Source: Poronia punctata
Lineage: Eukaryota; Ascomycota; Sordariomycetes; Xylariales; Xylariaceae
Direction of reading: 5' to 3'
Length of the DNA: 64,000 nucleotides
NCBI GenBank assembly: GCA_022579005.1
Contig: MU401467.1
Coordinates: 248,001-312,000, forward strand
Shown here one piece after another: positions 11,728 through 23,299 of this stretch. Under the pieces are notes generated by a model. It did not search any database, was not told the origin of the DNA, and saw nothing but the letters and a program-made list of their open reading frames with translations. The first letter of the stretch is position 1. Each line of letters begins with the position of its first letter. A program made the position numbers and the translations under genes.

Positions 11728-13916
11728 CTATGAAAACTTAAAACACATCATGTTTCTACTGGCCAGGTTAGCTAAACTTCCTCTACCTCAAGCAATGAAT
11801 CTACACGTACATATATTTCCTAGTCAAACCCTTTGGGTAATAAGAACCTTTCCACATTTTAAGGCGCCCGTATGGATGCTACTGTAACTTTTGGGTTCAA
11901 CAGAGGGGCAAAAGCGGCGGTCTATTCGTGGGACCAGCTCCTACTTGTATCGAATTACTTACTGTATCACCTGCATATAGGCTTCTGACAGGCTGAGTGA
12001 TGAAGCCATAGGCTCAAGAATATGCGTGATAACAGTGGACCTTTGCCTATTAGGTAGACTAGCATAACGTCAAGTTATTAGATAGGCCAGGTACACTACT
12101 TAGCCATGTTGCCCAAGCACATACATACGTATACATGAGAAACACGATCGAGGTCATGAACAATTCTACCTTACGGATCATTACTACCTCACACAAGATT
12201 CTTCCCCATATATTTGCCTGCCGTAAGACTCTTGCCAAGCATGATACCTCAAGTATCAATCCACCCGGTCAGCTTCCGGGCACTTTTTCTTCTCTCTCAC
12301 ATCCCCCTTGAGCAGATAACAGGGGGTTAGTGAATACTCACAGTGCATAGACGCCCTTGACATGTATACACTGTGCTCATATGTCAGCGTTCTGAAGTAG
12401 CCCGTTGTCGCTCCATTCATTCGTTTTATGAATTTTGCGAATAGACGATAAGCCAGGTGCTGACATGGGGGGCTTTCACCGCCTCTCCTGGTGCGAGAGG
12501 TTGAGGATAGTATTGTAGTTCCAATACACCCCCTTAAACCTCGGTGGCTCTACAATCTCCTGTTTTGCAACTTTTATGCGTTGGACATACGAGTAGTCAA
12601 ATCATCCTAGCCGGGCCCGGGCCATCAGCACCTGGAGCCGGGTGAGGGCCGGGTGCGTCGTCCGGTCAAATGGACGGCTCCAAAACAACCCATAAGCGGG
12701 ACTAAGCAAGCGCCGTTGCCGCATATCCCTATAAGGTCATACACATAGTTTTAAGCTTCTCAGATACGGTGACAAAGAATAGGAGGAAGTTCGTACGAAT
12801 AGCCCCAAGCATGGCCCAACGGATTGGTCTTCCGGGCCGGGAGACCCCGCGTGTTAAGTAGGCTTACTGTCTTCTACTCACCAATCATAGTAGAAAAGCA
12901 AAGGGCTTTGGAAGCCTTGTAGGTACCCAGACACTCCAGGGCGACAGGACGGCATGGTAAGCACGTACTTCCACTTTGGGCAAGAATGCAGCAACCCCTG
13001 TAGACCCTTAGGTTGCAAAACGATAGGCCCCTACCGAACTCGACGTTGACGGCGGATCTAATCCATCTTCCTTACCAACCTACCCAGATTGGCAGCTGGC
13101 TAGTGTAAATGATATATGAAAGCTACCTTTAGATAGCAGATACCCGCAGGGTTGTCGAGAGCAGGGAAAGCATTGATATTATAAAGAGGAACTCACAATT
13201 AACAACAAGCGCTGTTATAGACTTGCAGCTACATATAGGCTGTGAGTGTTTATGGATGTAGTGGGAACTATGGTTAGAGGGAAACAAAGGCAGGAATTAC
13301 CAAATCCAAAATATTATCTTTATGTGCGGAAGAAAATATCGTGACACCTAGGTATCTAAACTAGGATATCAGGTGAGTATGAGAAGCCTCTGAGGATATG
13401 TACGGTTCACCTTTTCTTCCCGCTTCGGTACACGCAAGTGGAAGTAATGCCTCCCTTGCTGGTGTAGAGGGCGTCATCGCTTTCTTTACGTTTCATGTCA
13501 TGGCGTTTCTTCATTTGAAGACAAGTCGAGACCCAACATGAATGTGTGATCATTCCAGAGATCACAGTAGGTGTGGGTAGAGGTAAGTACCAATCGCAGT
13601 TTACAGATTTGAAGTGAGGGTCAGCTCGTCACTGCCAACGAATTCCCTGCCGCCCTTTCCTTATAGTCAGTAGTTGTTTCCCTGTCAGGATATTCATAAA
13701 ATTTGACGGGAAGGTAGCCTGAAGCTCCTCTACCGACTGTTCGAGGTAGTGACGCCTGCCCTTCTTCGGGGTGCATACAACCCATGAAACGTAGAACGAG
13801 AAAACAGGGCCGGACCAACAGAGTTCTTCGAGCCCCTGAGCTCACAAGGACCCTTTCACTCTCCCAAGTGACATGCAGCACGATCCTGGAATTAGGTTGA
13901 GAGGGCCTTTCCAAGG
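11728..13916. other. Intergenic region upstream of the CC-motif protein gene
   Basis: Nothing supported as a gene. A GC-richer patch lies around 12600-12680. Short ORFs (12059-12259, 13621-13914, both minus) lack motifs. The right end is the promoter side of the plus-strand gene starting at 13917. Confidence 0.5.
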
Positions 13917-16900
13917 ATGTCTATCTTCTTCTGCTGTCGCAAACGAGTTACGGATGACCACTCAGCAGCCATTGAACTACCAGCCCAACCGCCGCGTGCA
14001 AAGCTATCAAAGACGCTGTCACGATCTGATCCCGATATGTACCTGCCGGCTAACACAGGAGTGCTGGGTCGCAGACGGCTCAATGTCCCCACGTACCATA
14101 GCATCGTAGATCCAGATGCCGTGGAGGTGGAAGACTCCGATGACGACATGCAAGAAAGACATACAGCACCGCCGACCCCCAGCACTTTAGGAGCGTTCAA
14201 GACAAAACTTATTAGACGCTTATCCCACCGAGCCGATACTAAGCCTGCCTGCAGGCTATCTGTTGGGAATAGTGACGAAGAACTTGCTCGTCGCGCGGAG
14301 CTTAAGCGTCTAATGCACAAGCGTATCCAGGAAGAACTGAAGGACGAGGAAGTTGGCGAGAAAGAAGAGTCTCGACGAGGATCGCCAAACTCGTCCAGCG
14401 TCAATAAACGGAAGGACTCCGACCTTCCTGGTGGCGGGCCTAGGGATACTATTGAGTTCTCCGTACCACATATTGAGGAGAAAAAAAGTAGCAGCGAAGG
14501 GGCAACGCAGGAGATGTGTGTAAACATGGCTCCAGTTGTTAACAAGCACAGTGGACCTCGTCATCAAGCAAGCTCCCATGGAATCCCTAACATATCTACC
14601 GATGTTCCGAACAAGGGCGATACCATCTTCCTTGAAGAGACAAGGCTGGTTAATAAGCCACAAACGCCATCACGCCTTAGTCCCGTCCACCTCTTAGGGG
14701 GAAGCGGCCGTAGATCGCCCTCTACAGCCTCGTGGCGCCTATCCTACAATGCAGACAATATAGATACTTTTATCGATCTTCCAGAGGACTCTGAAAGCGG
14801 CTGTCGCCAAACGTCATCAGGACAACCTGAGATGTCATCTCGCAGTGGCAATGGTCTTTCCTATCAACAAAATGGGGATGATACTAACTATTCGAGCCTT
14901 ACTACCCAAGAGGATGTCAATAACAAAACCGCACAGGAAGAGTCTAGATGTGGCAGCACGAGAAGCCATCAAAGACATGATTTATCCACTTACTCGAACA
15001 TCACAGAGAACGGCCGAAATTCGCCAATGAGTGTGTGGCTACGAAGCCAGGAACTACACTCCGCCTCAGTCATATCAAGCCGGCCCAATAGCGAAATAGT
15101 AGCTGAACATGATCACACATCCAGCAAGGGGTCTTCTTCATTGAATCGGGTTCTAGACCACATGAAAAATAAACCTGGCCCAAAAGAAAGCCCGGCACAT
15201 GATCAAGCGCAGGACGCGTCTTCACAACATACATCGTCCCGATATACCACTGGGCCTGATAGTCGGCAAGGCACCCCAAGGGGTTCAGGCATCAGTTACG
15301 TGGACGTATCTGAGAATCGCGGGGACATGCAGATGCTTTCGACCATCTACGGTAAGCTCTGGCTGACAACCGGCCGCGCGAGCTGTGACGGGGCTAACTA
15401 TATTTTAAGGGGCCGTGAGTCCATATCAAATGACTACTAGCTCAATCTCTGACACCGGTTCATATCGGACGGCTATGAATGGAAAGCCATCGCTCGAGCT
15501 AGTAAACTTCAGGTCAGACGATTCTCAGTTCCATCCAGCTGAGATCTTCCCAGCCAGTGCATCGGAAACCGCAAGCTTTCAGCAGCGAGAAGAAGAGCTC
15601 AAGTCGGTTGAGAAACGCTTTGGTGTGGCCCCTGCTCGCCGCTATACTACAGCACCAGTTCACAGCAGATTTCGGGAGGAATTCGAAGAGCTCAGGAGCT
15701 CGAACAGCACTAGGAGCTCAATACTTTCAAAGCTGCATATTCCATACTCGAAAAGGGTCAGAAATTTTAGCTCGCAATCAGATTCAAGCAAGAGGAGTAT
15801 TGCGTCTTCAACGGACCTTGGGAAGATGGTTATAAGCCGACCACTTGGTTGGCACCAGAATTTGAAGCAGTGTGTACCTCACAGTGTAGCTAATCAACCG
15901 ATTCTAGAAGAAGATGCCGTGAACCCACCGCAAGGAGTTACACAGCACGGGTTCGATCACCCAAACGGATGGCTAAGGGCGAAGATGACGAGAAGGTCGA
16001 TTCCTCGGATCGACATAAGTGATATGGGGCGAGATGTCGCCTTTGTGGGTGATGAGAGTGGCGACAGTCCCAAGGCCCATTCTACTACGGAAGCCGGGGG
16101 GTGTTCAGTAAAGAACTGCTACCCAACACGACCGAGCACGACTGCCCAAGAAGAACTAATCAAATCCGAATCCAACGACCCTGTTGACATACACACTGGT
16201 GTCCTTCAAGAGTGGGTTGAGCAACTTCAAGCAGAGGAAGCGCTACGCCAAAGCCGAACGGCGTCAAGGATTACCATACCAAAGCGGCAGCCTCCAAGGC
16301 CGCGAACTCCTCCAGCTTCTTGGGCCAAGTGGCCTTCCACCACACGACTCAAGAGAACAGGATGTGCGGGCGAGAGAGATAGAGTAGTAACTCGAGACTT
16401 TGCAATCACTGGAAGCTCCAGAGGGTTGGAAACGGAATTGGCATCTGAGGGACTACCGAACGGAGACGATGAGACTCTGACGTCGAAGAAATTATCCCGC
16501 CAAGTCAGCAAAGCCCTGAAGTCTAGCTGGGGCAGAATCACGCAGCAGAAGGGCGGCTCTGCTCGGCCCTCGGACAAACTTGAGAGTAAGAACTATCGGA
16601 GAAGCCAGGGCTTCCTGGAATATCCTGAGCTGGAGCTCCTTCCCACTGCGGAGGGGCTCAGAGAAGTACAAGCTTTAGAGAAACAAATTGACACGATGAA
16701 GCGGCGTTCCGTGTCAGGGAGGAGGATGTTGGCCCAATCGAGTAGTGAAAGCACACAGAGACCTTTTACCACGCGCATTGCCGATGTGGTCCACAAGTTG
16801 CAGCTCGAGGTAGAGAGCACCTTGGGGGCTGACGACAACTGCCATAGAGGATATCCGCTAGGTTCGCAGTTCTTGACGCCAGCACACGCCCTATTTATAC

Positions 16901-17226
16901 CACGCTCTAAGTCATGTGCGCCGGATATGGTTGGCACACCGCAGTCACATTTCTCATACGAAGACTGCGCACAGGACCAGTTGCGGGATCACGACGATGC
17001 CGGTCACAAAGATCTAAGTCGACAAAACACGACGAGACTCAAGCGGGCAAAATCAACCGGCAACATCGAGATCAAGTTACCAGGAGAAACAGGGGCTACA
17101 GGTGGCGCTCAGGATGGTCCCAAGCCTATCCATAGGACTTGGAAGTCGACGTTGCGGAAGCAGAAGTCATTTGGCTGGGTACACGGTAGTACTAGAGGGA
17201 AAGACGATGTCGTGGAAGCAGCGTGA
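13917..17226 (+). CDS. Large intrinsically disordered protein with N-terminal CC motif, function unknown
   Basis: Two exons, 13917-15351 and 15410-17226, joined in frame across a 58-nt intron (GTAAGC..TTTTAAG) to give about 1083 aa (STIYGAVSPYQM at the joint). The protein starts MSIFFCCRKR: a hydrophobic Phe-Phe, a Cys pair, then basic residues, a pattern compatible with S-palmitoylation and membrane tethering (inference). The rest is Ser/Arg/Pro-rich and low in hydrophobics. There are acidic and basic patches (VEVEDSDDD; LARRAELKRLMHKRIQEEL, short helix), Pro-rich SH3-ligand-like RQPPRPRTPP, and short helical stretches (AEGLREVQALEKQIDTMKRR, IADVVHKLQLEVEST). The C-terminus is basic (LKRAKSTGNIEI, STLRKQKSFGWVHGS), with RxxS-type phosphosite-like motifs. 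No enzyme domain is visible. I do not recognise the family; a scaffold or signalling adaptor is only a guess. Confidence 0.85.
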
Positions 17227-18260
17227 TAAGTGGAAATTGTGACGCATCGCAGGGTTGGGCAACTTGGGGGTAGGATTGTTTGCCACTATATCCATTATTC
17301 ACATGCACGATCTTGTCCTATTCGTCCTAAATATCGTCGTCTACTTTGGACTCAGCTTCATCACTAGCACTGGTATCATATTTACTTGGGAGTTGAACAT
17401 GAAGTTTTGATCCAACCATTGCCACTGTATAGAGAGATTGGCCGGTTACTTACACAAGGTATATATAGGGGAAGAAGCGGCTGTAGAGGCGGAGGAGACT
17501 AGATATAGTCTCGTGTGTAAGTCCGGGTTGTCCCCACTATAGAGATTCAAATAGAAGATTACGAGTAGTATCTCTGTATAAACACTGAGAGATGTTTGTC
17601 AGAAAGCTTGTACCTACATGTATGTACCTACCTGGTAGGCTTGATGGGAGCTTTTTCCGTCATCAGATCGTGCCTGAAGGAAGGTTCGACGGTTGGCAAC
17701 TTGGTAGGTACTTACTGGCACTGGAAGTTGCAGCTTCCTGTGGGCCGATGTTGAGTCCTTGGAAGCGGCGCAAAGTACAATGAGCAATGTTTGTCTGGTC
17801 TGGACTCTGGCGTGGCCTTGTAAGGCATTGTTTGTGGAGGCAACAATGGCCAATGTTAAGTATCTAGTCCTGCAAGGAATCGTTCATGGAACACTAGGGT
17901 AGATTTCGAACATCTACTTGGTTCCAGCATCGGCTTTGACGTTTCATCTCTTTTGTTTTCGTAACAAAAGCCATGTTTTACGGAGGCTATTGAGTATATA
18001 TATCACTGCTTTAGCCCGCAGTTTGACTTTCTCTCTCCTGTCTAGCATCACCAACATCGTCTGCGACATTTAGTGACAACTCAACTCAACAATCAACAAT
18101 CAACAATCAACAATCAACAATCAGCTTCCGAAACACCCAAAAAGACAAAAAACCAAAAAACCAAAACCCACAACAAAAGAAAGTCCCTCAGCACTTTCAC
18201 AACACAAAGACCAAAAAGATAAAAATAGACAAAGAATCAGACATTAACCCGATAAACAAA
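17227..18260. promoter_or_regulatory. Promoter and 5' leader region of the RING-like gene
   Basis: The region separates two plus-strand genes. A TATATATAT box lies at 17995-18003, about 260 nt before the ATG at 18261, followed by a CT-rich stretch (18028-18042) typical of fungal transcription starts. The leader is A/C-rich and contains a heptanucleotide repeat. The left part (to about 17900) shows nothing else. Confidence 0.55.
18081..18123 (+). repeat. CAATCAA heptanucleotide microsatellite in the 5' leader
   Basis: Tandem copies of a 7-nt unit (CAATCAA) run from 18081 to 18123 in the presumed 5' UTR of the RING-like gene. An unstructured A/C-rich leader of this sort is common upstream of fungal stress genes; any translational effect is speculation. 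Confidence 0.85.
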
Positions 18261-19673
18261 ATGCCTGGTTCAATGTACAACTTTGCGCCCAACTGGCTCT
18301 CCTTCTTCGCCGCTGATGGTTCGATTATTCCCAGTCTAGCTGGCGAACCAGCCGACTGTGGCATCTGTGGCAACAAGCTAGCGGTGACACATTGCGCAGA
18401 TGAGGAGCATGAGCCTTTCACTGTCTTGCCTTGCGGACACAGCTTCGGCTGGTACTGTATTGAGGATTGGATGTCTAGCAATCGTGAGAACGCCTCTTGT
18501 CCCTCGTGTCGGCGCTCTTTGAACTTTGCCTGCGGCCATCAGGCCCAGATGCACTATCTCGAGCATGGCGCCCGCCACAACATGAAGGAGGACATAAACG
18601 ACTGCATCATCACTGGCGATATGCCTGACTGCATCAACTGCGGCGGTCCACTCATTCGGGGCCGGATGACACGGCTACCCCCGTCTCCCTCATCCCGTCC
18701 CCCCCGCCGAGCTGGCTCGGTAGCTTCTTCCCACCAGTCCGTGGCTAGTCGCAGCACCGCACACCCGCCTCCCCCTGGGTCTGTTGCTTCGTCCCACCGA
18801 TCTGGAGCTAGTCGCAGCAGCGCATATCCCCCTCCCCCTGGGTCTGTTGCTTCGTCCCACCGATCTGGAGCTAGTCGCAGCAGCGCATATCCCCCTCCCC
18901 CGCCCTCTGTGGCTGCTTCCCATCGTTCTGGAGCTAGTCGCAGCAGTGCATACCCTCCACCCCCTGAATCTGTCGCTCCACACCGATCCGGAGCTAGTCA
19001 TGTTGGCACTATTTATCCCGAATCATCAGTATCCTCTCGGGGGACCGCACCCAGTCGTCATAGTACTTATACCGAATCGGTCGCTTCTTCGCGCCGACCT
19101 GGAACCAGCCGCAGTAGCGTTCATCCATCGGCCCCGGCCTCGGTAGCATCCTCGCACCGGTCCGATGCTAGCGCTAGCACTATTCGCGCGCCCCCACCTC
19201 CATCAACTGTCGCATCATCTTCTTCTTCTCGTCGTCACAGTACTTACGGGCCGCCTTCGGTAGCGCCTTCCGATCACAGATCTAGTCGCAGCAGTGTTCA
19301 CGGAGCGTCTTCGGTAGCATCTTCTTCGCGCCATTCCACCCGTAGCAGTAGCACAGTTGGCCCACCCCCTTCACTATCAGCTACTTCCCATCGATCCAGC
19401 CGCAGTAGCGTCCACGGACCTCCTTCTTCGGTAGCTTCTTCATCCCACCATTCTACCCGAAGCAGCAGCACGGTTGGGCCGCCCCCCTCAGTAGCTTCTA
19501 CTTCCCACCGATCCAGCCGTAGTAGCGTGCACGGCCCCCCTCCCTCTGTGTCATCATCATCTACTTCCCATCGATCGTCCCGCTCCTCCAATCGTCACAG
19601 CTCTTACCAGCCTTCTCGAAGCGGTAGGTTCTCGACTATCGATGAAGAGATGGATAATCTCCACCTCGGTTAA
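18261..19673 (+). CDS. RING-like zinc-finger protein with Ser/His/Pro tandem-repeat tail
   Basis: An intronless gene of 470 aa. The N-terminal 135 residues carry a RING-type pattern: C33xxC36, then LPCGHSFGWYCIEDW (C58, H60, C66) and CPSCR (C80, C83). The usual fifth ligand three residues after H60 is not Cys/His, which matches the CGHxFGxxCxxxW variant seen in many fungal RING-like proteins. Additional Cys follow (C91, C115, C124, C127). RING proteins usually act as E3 ubiquitin ligases; the activity is not proven here. From about residue 150 the tail is a low-complexity array of Ser/His/Arg/Pro repeats, with near-identical 21-aa units (SVASSHRSGASRSSAYPPPP type) degrading toward SSRSSVHGPP and STRSSSTVGPPP units. 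It ends FSTIDEEMDNLHLG. TATA box and A/C-rich leader lie upstream. Confidence 0.9.
   Translation: MPGSMYNFAPNWLSFFAADGSIIPSLAGEPADCGICGNKLAVTHCADEEHEPFTVLPCGHSFGWYCIEDWMSSNRENASCPSCRRSLNFACGHQAQMHYLEHGARHNMKEDINDCIITGDMPDCINCGGPLIRGRMTRLPPSPSSRPPRRAGSVASSHQSVASRSTAHPPPPGSVASSHRSGASRSSAYPPPPGSVASSHRSGASRSSAYPPPPPSVAASHRSGASRSSAYPPPPESVAPHRSGASHVGTIYPESSVSSRGTAPSRHSTYTESVASSRRPGTSRSSVHPSAPASVASSHRSDASASTIRAPPPPSTVASSSSSRRHSTYGPPSVAPSDHRSSRSSVHGASSVASSSRHSTRSSSTVGPPPSLSATSHRSSRSSVHGPPSSVASSSHHSTRSSSTVGPPPSVASTSHRSSRSSVHGPPPSVSSSSTSHRSSRSSNRHSSYQPSRSGRFSTIDEEMDNLHLG
18711..19610 (+). repeat. Coding tandem repeats (63-nt units) in the RING-like gene
   Basis: Units two and three (18777-18839 and 18840-18902) are 63 nt each and almost identical at DNA level, showing recent duplication; flanking units are diverged, and downstream units drift to a shorter SSRSSVHGPP-like period. 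Such arrays commonly vary in copy number between strains. Confidence 0.9.
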
Positions 19674-20646
19674 AGTGATCAAGAAAAGAAAAATGCTTAA
19701 CGAGGACAATAGTATTCAGAGGGTGGTTGGCTATTGTCTACCATGATTGATCATGCCACGGAAGAAGAGATAAACCCCTGAACATAGGATGAAAAAGAAA
19801 AAAAAAGAAAAACCCCCCACACATGAACACCCAAAGAAAAAAGAAACAGAAAAGGAAAAAAAGGTGAGTAGTCAATGATTCAGTCTCTCCTTACTAACAA
19901 CTTTCTTTTGTCATATTAGTACTCTCATCTAGGTACACGATACCATTGTCATTCTTTATGACAAAACTTTTGAGAAAGCAAGTGGAGAAAAGGAAGAAAA
20001 AGAAAGGGGTAAAAAAGGTGAGTAGTTCAAGCCACAGTCACTCCTTACTAACTTTCCCCTTTATTGTCTCAATAGATACAGTAGGTACCTACCTATCTTC
20101 TATGATAGAACCATCAAATAACCAGATTATGCATGCATAAGAATAACAATAGGTTTGTTTTTGTTGCCTTGTGTCTGACCCCTTTCCCCTCCCCCTTTTC
20201 CTTTTCGCCTAACTTTGTAGCAGACCCCTTTAATGATATCTCGTAAGTTCCTCTCCTCATAACATAACTGATAGGTAATAACGATTTTAACATACGACAT
20301 GTTTGCAAACTTAATACCTTAGGTAGCAGTCCTTTTTCAATACCTAGACATGTCATCAATTAGGGTACGATTGTTAGTCTTCATAATATAGGACACACTT
20401 CGTCTTCTACAAAACCATTACCTTCGTTTTCTGCAATCTGTAAAGTGTATCAAACTCAGGGTACGAATTAAAAACGTATCTATATTGTCCTCAATGGTAC
20501 ATGGGCCCTCACATCCCAATTTACTGACCCGGTCGAACCCAAATACAACAATAAGGTACCGTGGTTAGCCGACTAGTAGCGGGAGAAGAGGATATATTCT
20601 CTCGCTGTCCGGCCTAAAATCGCCGAAAGCCATTTGGGTCCGTAGC
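19674..20646. other. Convergent intergenic region (3' ends of RING-like and tubby-like genes)
   Basis: Purine-rich A/G tracts follow the RING stop (19790-19865 and 19975-20015), which include two similar segments around 19860 and 20015 (GGTGAGTAGT followed by a TCACTCC-type stretch), a local imperfect duplication. No gene supported. Confidence 0.5.
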
Positions 20647-21877
20647 TTAGATATAGTAGCCGCTGCTGCTGAGAGCACGGGGCCGACCTGGGTAATCCCC
20701 CGAATCGGCGCTGCTGAAGCGTTTATCACGACTCCACATGGCCAGGGCCGTTGATACAGCCATGATAGCCCATCTCTCGCCCATGCTTCCGTCGGCCCCC
20801 GTGCCCAGGAAGCGGAAGCGCATCTTCTTGGACATGGAAATGCCGCCGCCAGTCCACACTGCGACGACCTCCCTCCCATCGCCACTGCGATTCACTGAAC
20901 CAGAATCAGAGGCGGAACTTGGAACAAAGCTAGAGCTGGGAAAAGAACCGAAGGTACTTCCAGCTAACAAAGCTCCAATGCCGCTGCTGCTGGTACTAAA
21001 ACTGGCGCGATTTCGACGATATCCCCTTCCATCCAATCCCATTCCTGAGCCGGAAATGGTACCATAATCAAACGGACCGAGGAGATCCGATAACTGGACG
21101 AGAAACCCCGGTGCCACCCTTGACATACGCACGAGTTTCTAACCAGAGTGTCTTCCGCCTAGGGCCTCAACCTCGGGACCGCTGCTGTGTCGCCACTCGA
21201 AGTGTTCCCGGCTGCCTGCTGTCCCAGATGCTGCAGTCTCAATGCTGAAGCTCATCACCTTGTTGAACGACAGCGAAAGCGAACCTGCCGACTCGAGCCG
21301 CTCGTTGGCCACTGTGAACCGCGATCCCGGCCGCTGTGGAAGCACGATCATTGCGGAGCGGCTGAAGGCTTCGTGGTCTACGGCCGCTAGTTGCGGTGCT
21401 GTTATTTATTTATTTCTTTAGTCTCACCATTTGAGCTCTCTTGTTTCATTGTTACCGAGAAATGTAGGGAGCTTTAATGTGAAGGTGAAGTAGGTAGGTG
21501 CCGATGCATGGTAAAAAAGGGAGGTGTAGGTAAATTCATATATCACTTACAACCCTCCGAAGGACCATTATGCAACACCAAATCCGACGGCGACGACCTC
21601 GCTGGACCCAGTGACACGGCATATAGCGGGCGGTCCTTGCGCTCGCCGATAAAATAGCGCCGCTGTTCATCATAGTAAAGGCAGAAAGATGGCGGAAACC
21701 TTCGCTCGACGCTGGGGTGTTGATGCTGTTGGGGTTGCTGTCTCGGATTCGGATAAGTACGGGTGCTTGGAGTAGCGTTGGCCGAAGGGATGCTGTAAAT
21801 GATACTGCTTCGCGTTAACAAGGAGTTATTGCTGTTGCTGCGGTTGACCCTATTGTTTCTGGTTCTGTTGTTGGGCG

Positions 21878-21908
<31 letters not shown>

Positions 21909-22010
21909 ATTGTCATTATTGTTCGTGCCTGTCGCCTCACTGTACGAAGGGGGTGGTGGTCGTGATTCGTCATCGTCGGCTTTTGGTGACTCGGGGAATA
22001 GCGATGTCAT
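20647..22010 (-). CDS. Tubby C-terminal/LURP-one-like fungal protein interrupted by an in-frame TAG
   Basis: Exon 1 is 22010-21551 (start MTSLFPESPKADDDESRP; an upstream in-frame start at 22097 is less likely) and exon 2 is 21398-20647, joined T|CA through a GTAAGT..AACAG intron. A Pro-rich PPPPSYSEA segment and an Asn run precede the domain. The body (SFCLYYDEQRRYFIGERKDRP, ANERLESAGSLSLSFNK, EHFEWRHSSGPEVEALGGRHSG, then KLVRMSRVAPGF, EVVAVWTGGG, SMSKKMRFRFLGTGADGSMGERW) has the beta-rich pattern of fungal tubby-like proteins (family assignment inferred). One TAG at 21141-21139 (codon 240) breaks the otherwise open frame exactly where a Trp (TGG) would read SGWKLVR. With readthrough the product is about 403 aa; without it 239 aa. 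It could be a nonsense allele, a base error, readthrough, or a frame-preserving intron at 21143-21045 (GTTAGA..TCAG, 99 nt). Confidence 0.7.
21878..21909. repeat. TTG (AAC on coding strand) triplet repeat encoding poly-Asn
   Basis: About ten TTG units on the plus strand, read as AAC/Asn codons in the tubby-like gene on the minus strand, with flanking imperfect units extending the Asn-rich stretch. Likely length-variable. Confidence 0.9.
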
Positions 22011-23299
22011 TATTTTCTTCTCTTCCCTCCCGTTCAATATAAACCAATCTAAAACCACACTTGCTCTTAAATGCCCCTTCTCTCTGTGCGACTTCACTTT
22101 TCTTCGTTGTTTGGCAACTTCATGCCGTATACTTTACGCAAGTCAAGGAATAGGTGCCGCACAAAGACGTATATAGAGAAATAAGTATATAGAAAAGGCT
22201 CGGCAGTAGTAAGAATTCGTTGATACCTTGGGGTTTTTAGGTATGGCGCGGGATCCTGGGACATCAAAGGCGAGGGAAGAATGGGGTGTGTAGGGAGGTA
22301 GTCTTGTTGAGTAGACTACATGGATAAGGATTGAGAGTCGTAACAATAAATCAAACCGACGTCTTTGGATGATGTGTAAGTTCGCTGCCTTCACTAAGCG
22401 TCGGGTCTACTTTGATTCAGATTTAGTAAAGGCAGGCACGTAACACCCAATGACCATGTGCATATGCACTTGCCTCTCGAGTTGCAAACATATGGCAGGC
22501 GGCATGGGAGGTTGGAGAGATAAAGGTATGAGGTACATGTAGGTATTCTTGCAGAATTCAAGTACCTATATCCATAACTTCTAAAGACTAATCCTTCCTG
22601 CGAGAAGCCGAATTAGCTGGGCACGGTCAGATACACGTATGATTGTGCTTTATACCTTACCCACCACCATCGGTTAACACGGCCCTGTATCGATAGATTA
22701 TGTCGTCATGAACCAGAACACTTCAAGTACAGGCAGCATCACAACAGTATATAAAATGGATATCGCAAGGCAAATGGCGAGTTTATTAAGAATCAGGGCT
22801 CTATCGCCCTGACATGGATCTGGTCTAGCTTGACCAAGGACAATAGAGACGTCGTAGCAGCATTATGACATAACATCAAATGCAGTCGGTTATCCTTTTT
22901 GCCTGATTAATAACAAAACTCAGGATCCAGCCGGCATGCAGGAATCCCGAGAACAATCCAAAATTGAGAATCCCCCCAACCCAACCGGCTGCGTGAAGAA
23001 AGGACTATCGTAGACTGCGTAAGGGTATTGGGTATAATGCGACAAAAGTGGGTTAAATAGGTGGGGAAAAGGGGATAAAAATGAAAAATAGAATAAAAGG
23101 AATAGCACTGTATCACCACCGTTCTATCTCTGCCTTTATCCCCTTCTGCTCTTCACACTTCCAAGCCGAAACAATGGACGATAAGGAAAAGGGTATACGG
23201 CTCTTGTCGCGGCCGAGACGAAGAAATAGGTCGGTATCGTAGTGGTTTTGCTCAGATCGACATGGAAAATGGATATGGTAGAGCATAAAGCGAGGCTTC
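22011..23299. other. Intergenic spacer, tubby-like promoter side and TBC gene 3' side
   Basis: Contains the upstream region of the tubby-like gene (22011 onward; a CT-rich stretch on the minus strand near 22020) and the 3' flank of the TBC gene. ORFs at 22907-23119 and 22920-23108 (minus) are aromatic-rich and overlap in alternate frames without homology clues. No gene supported. Confidence 0.5.
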
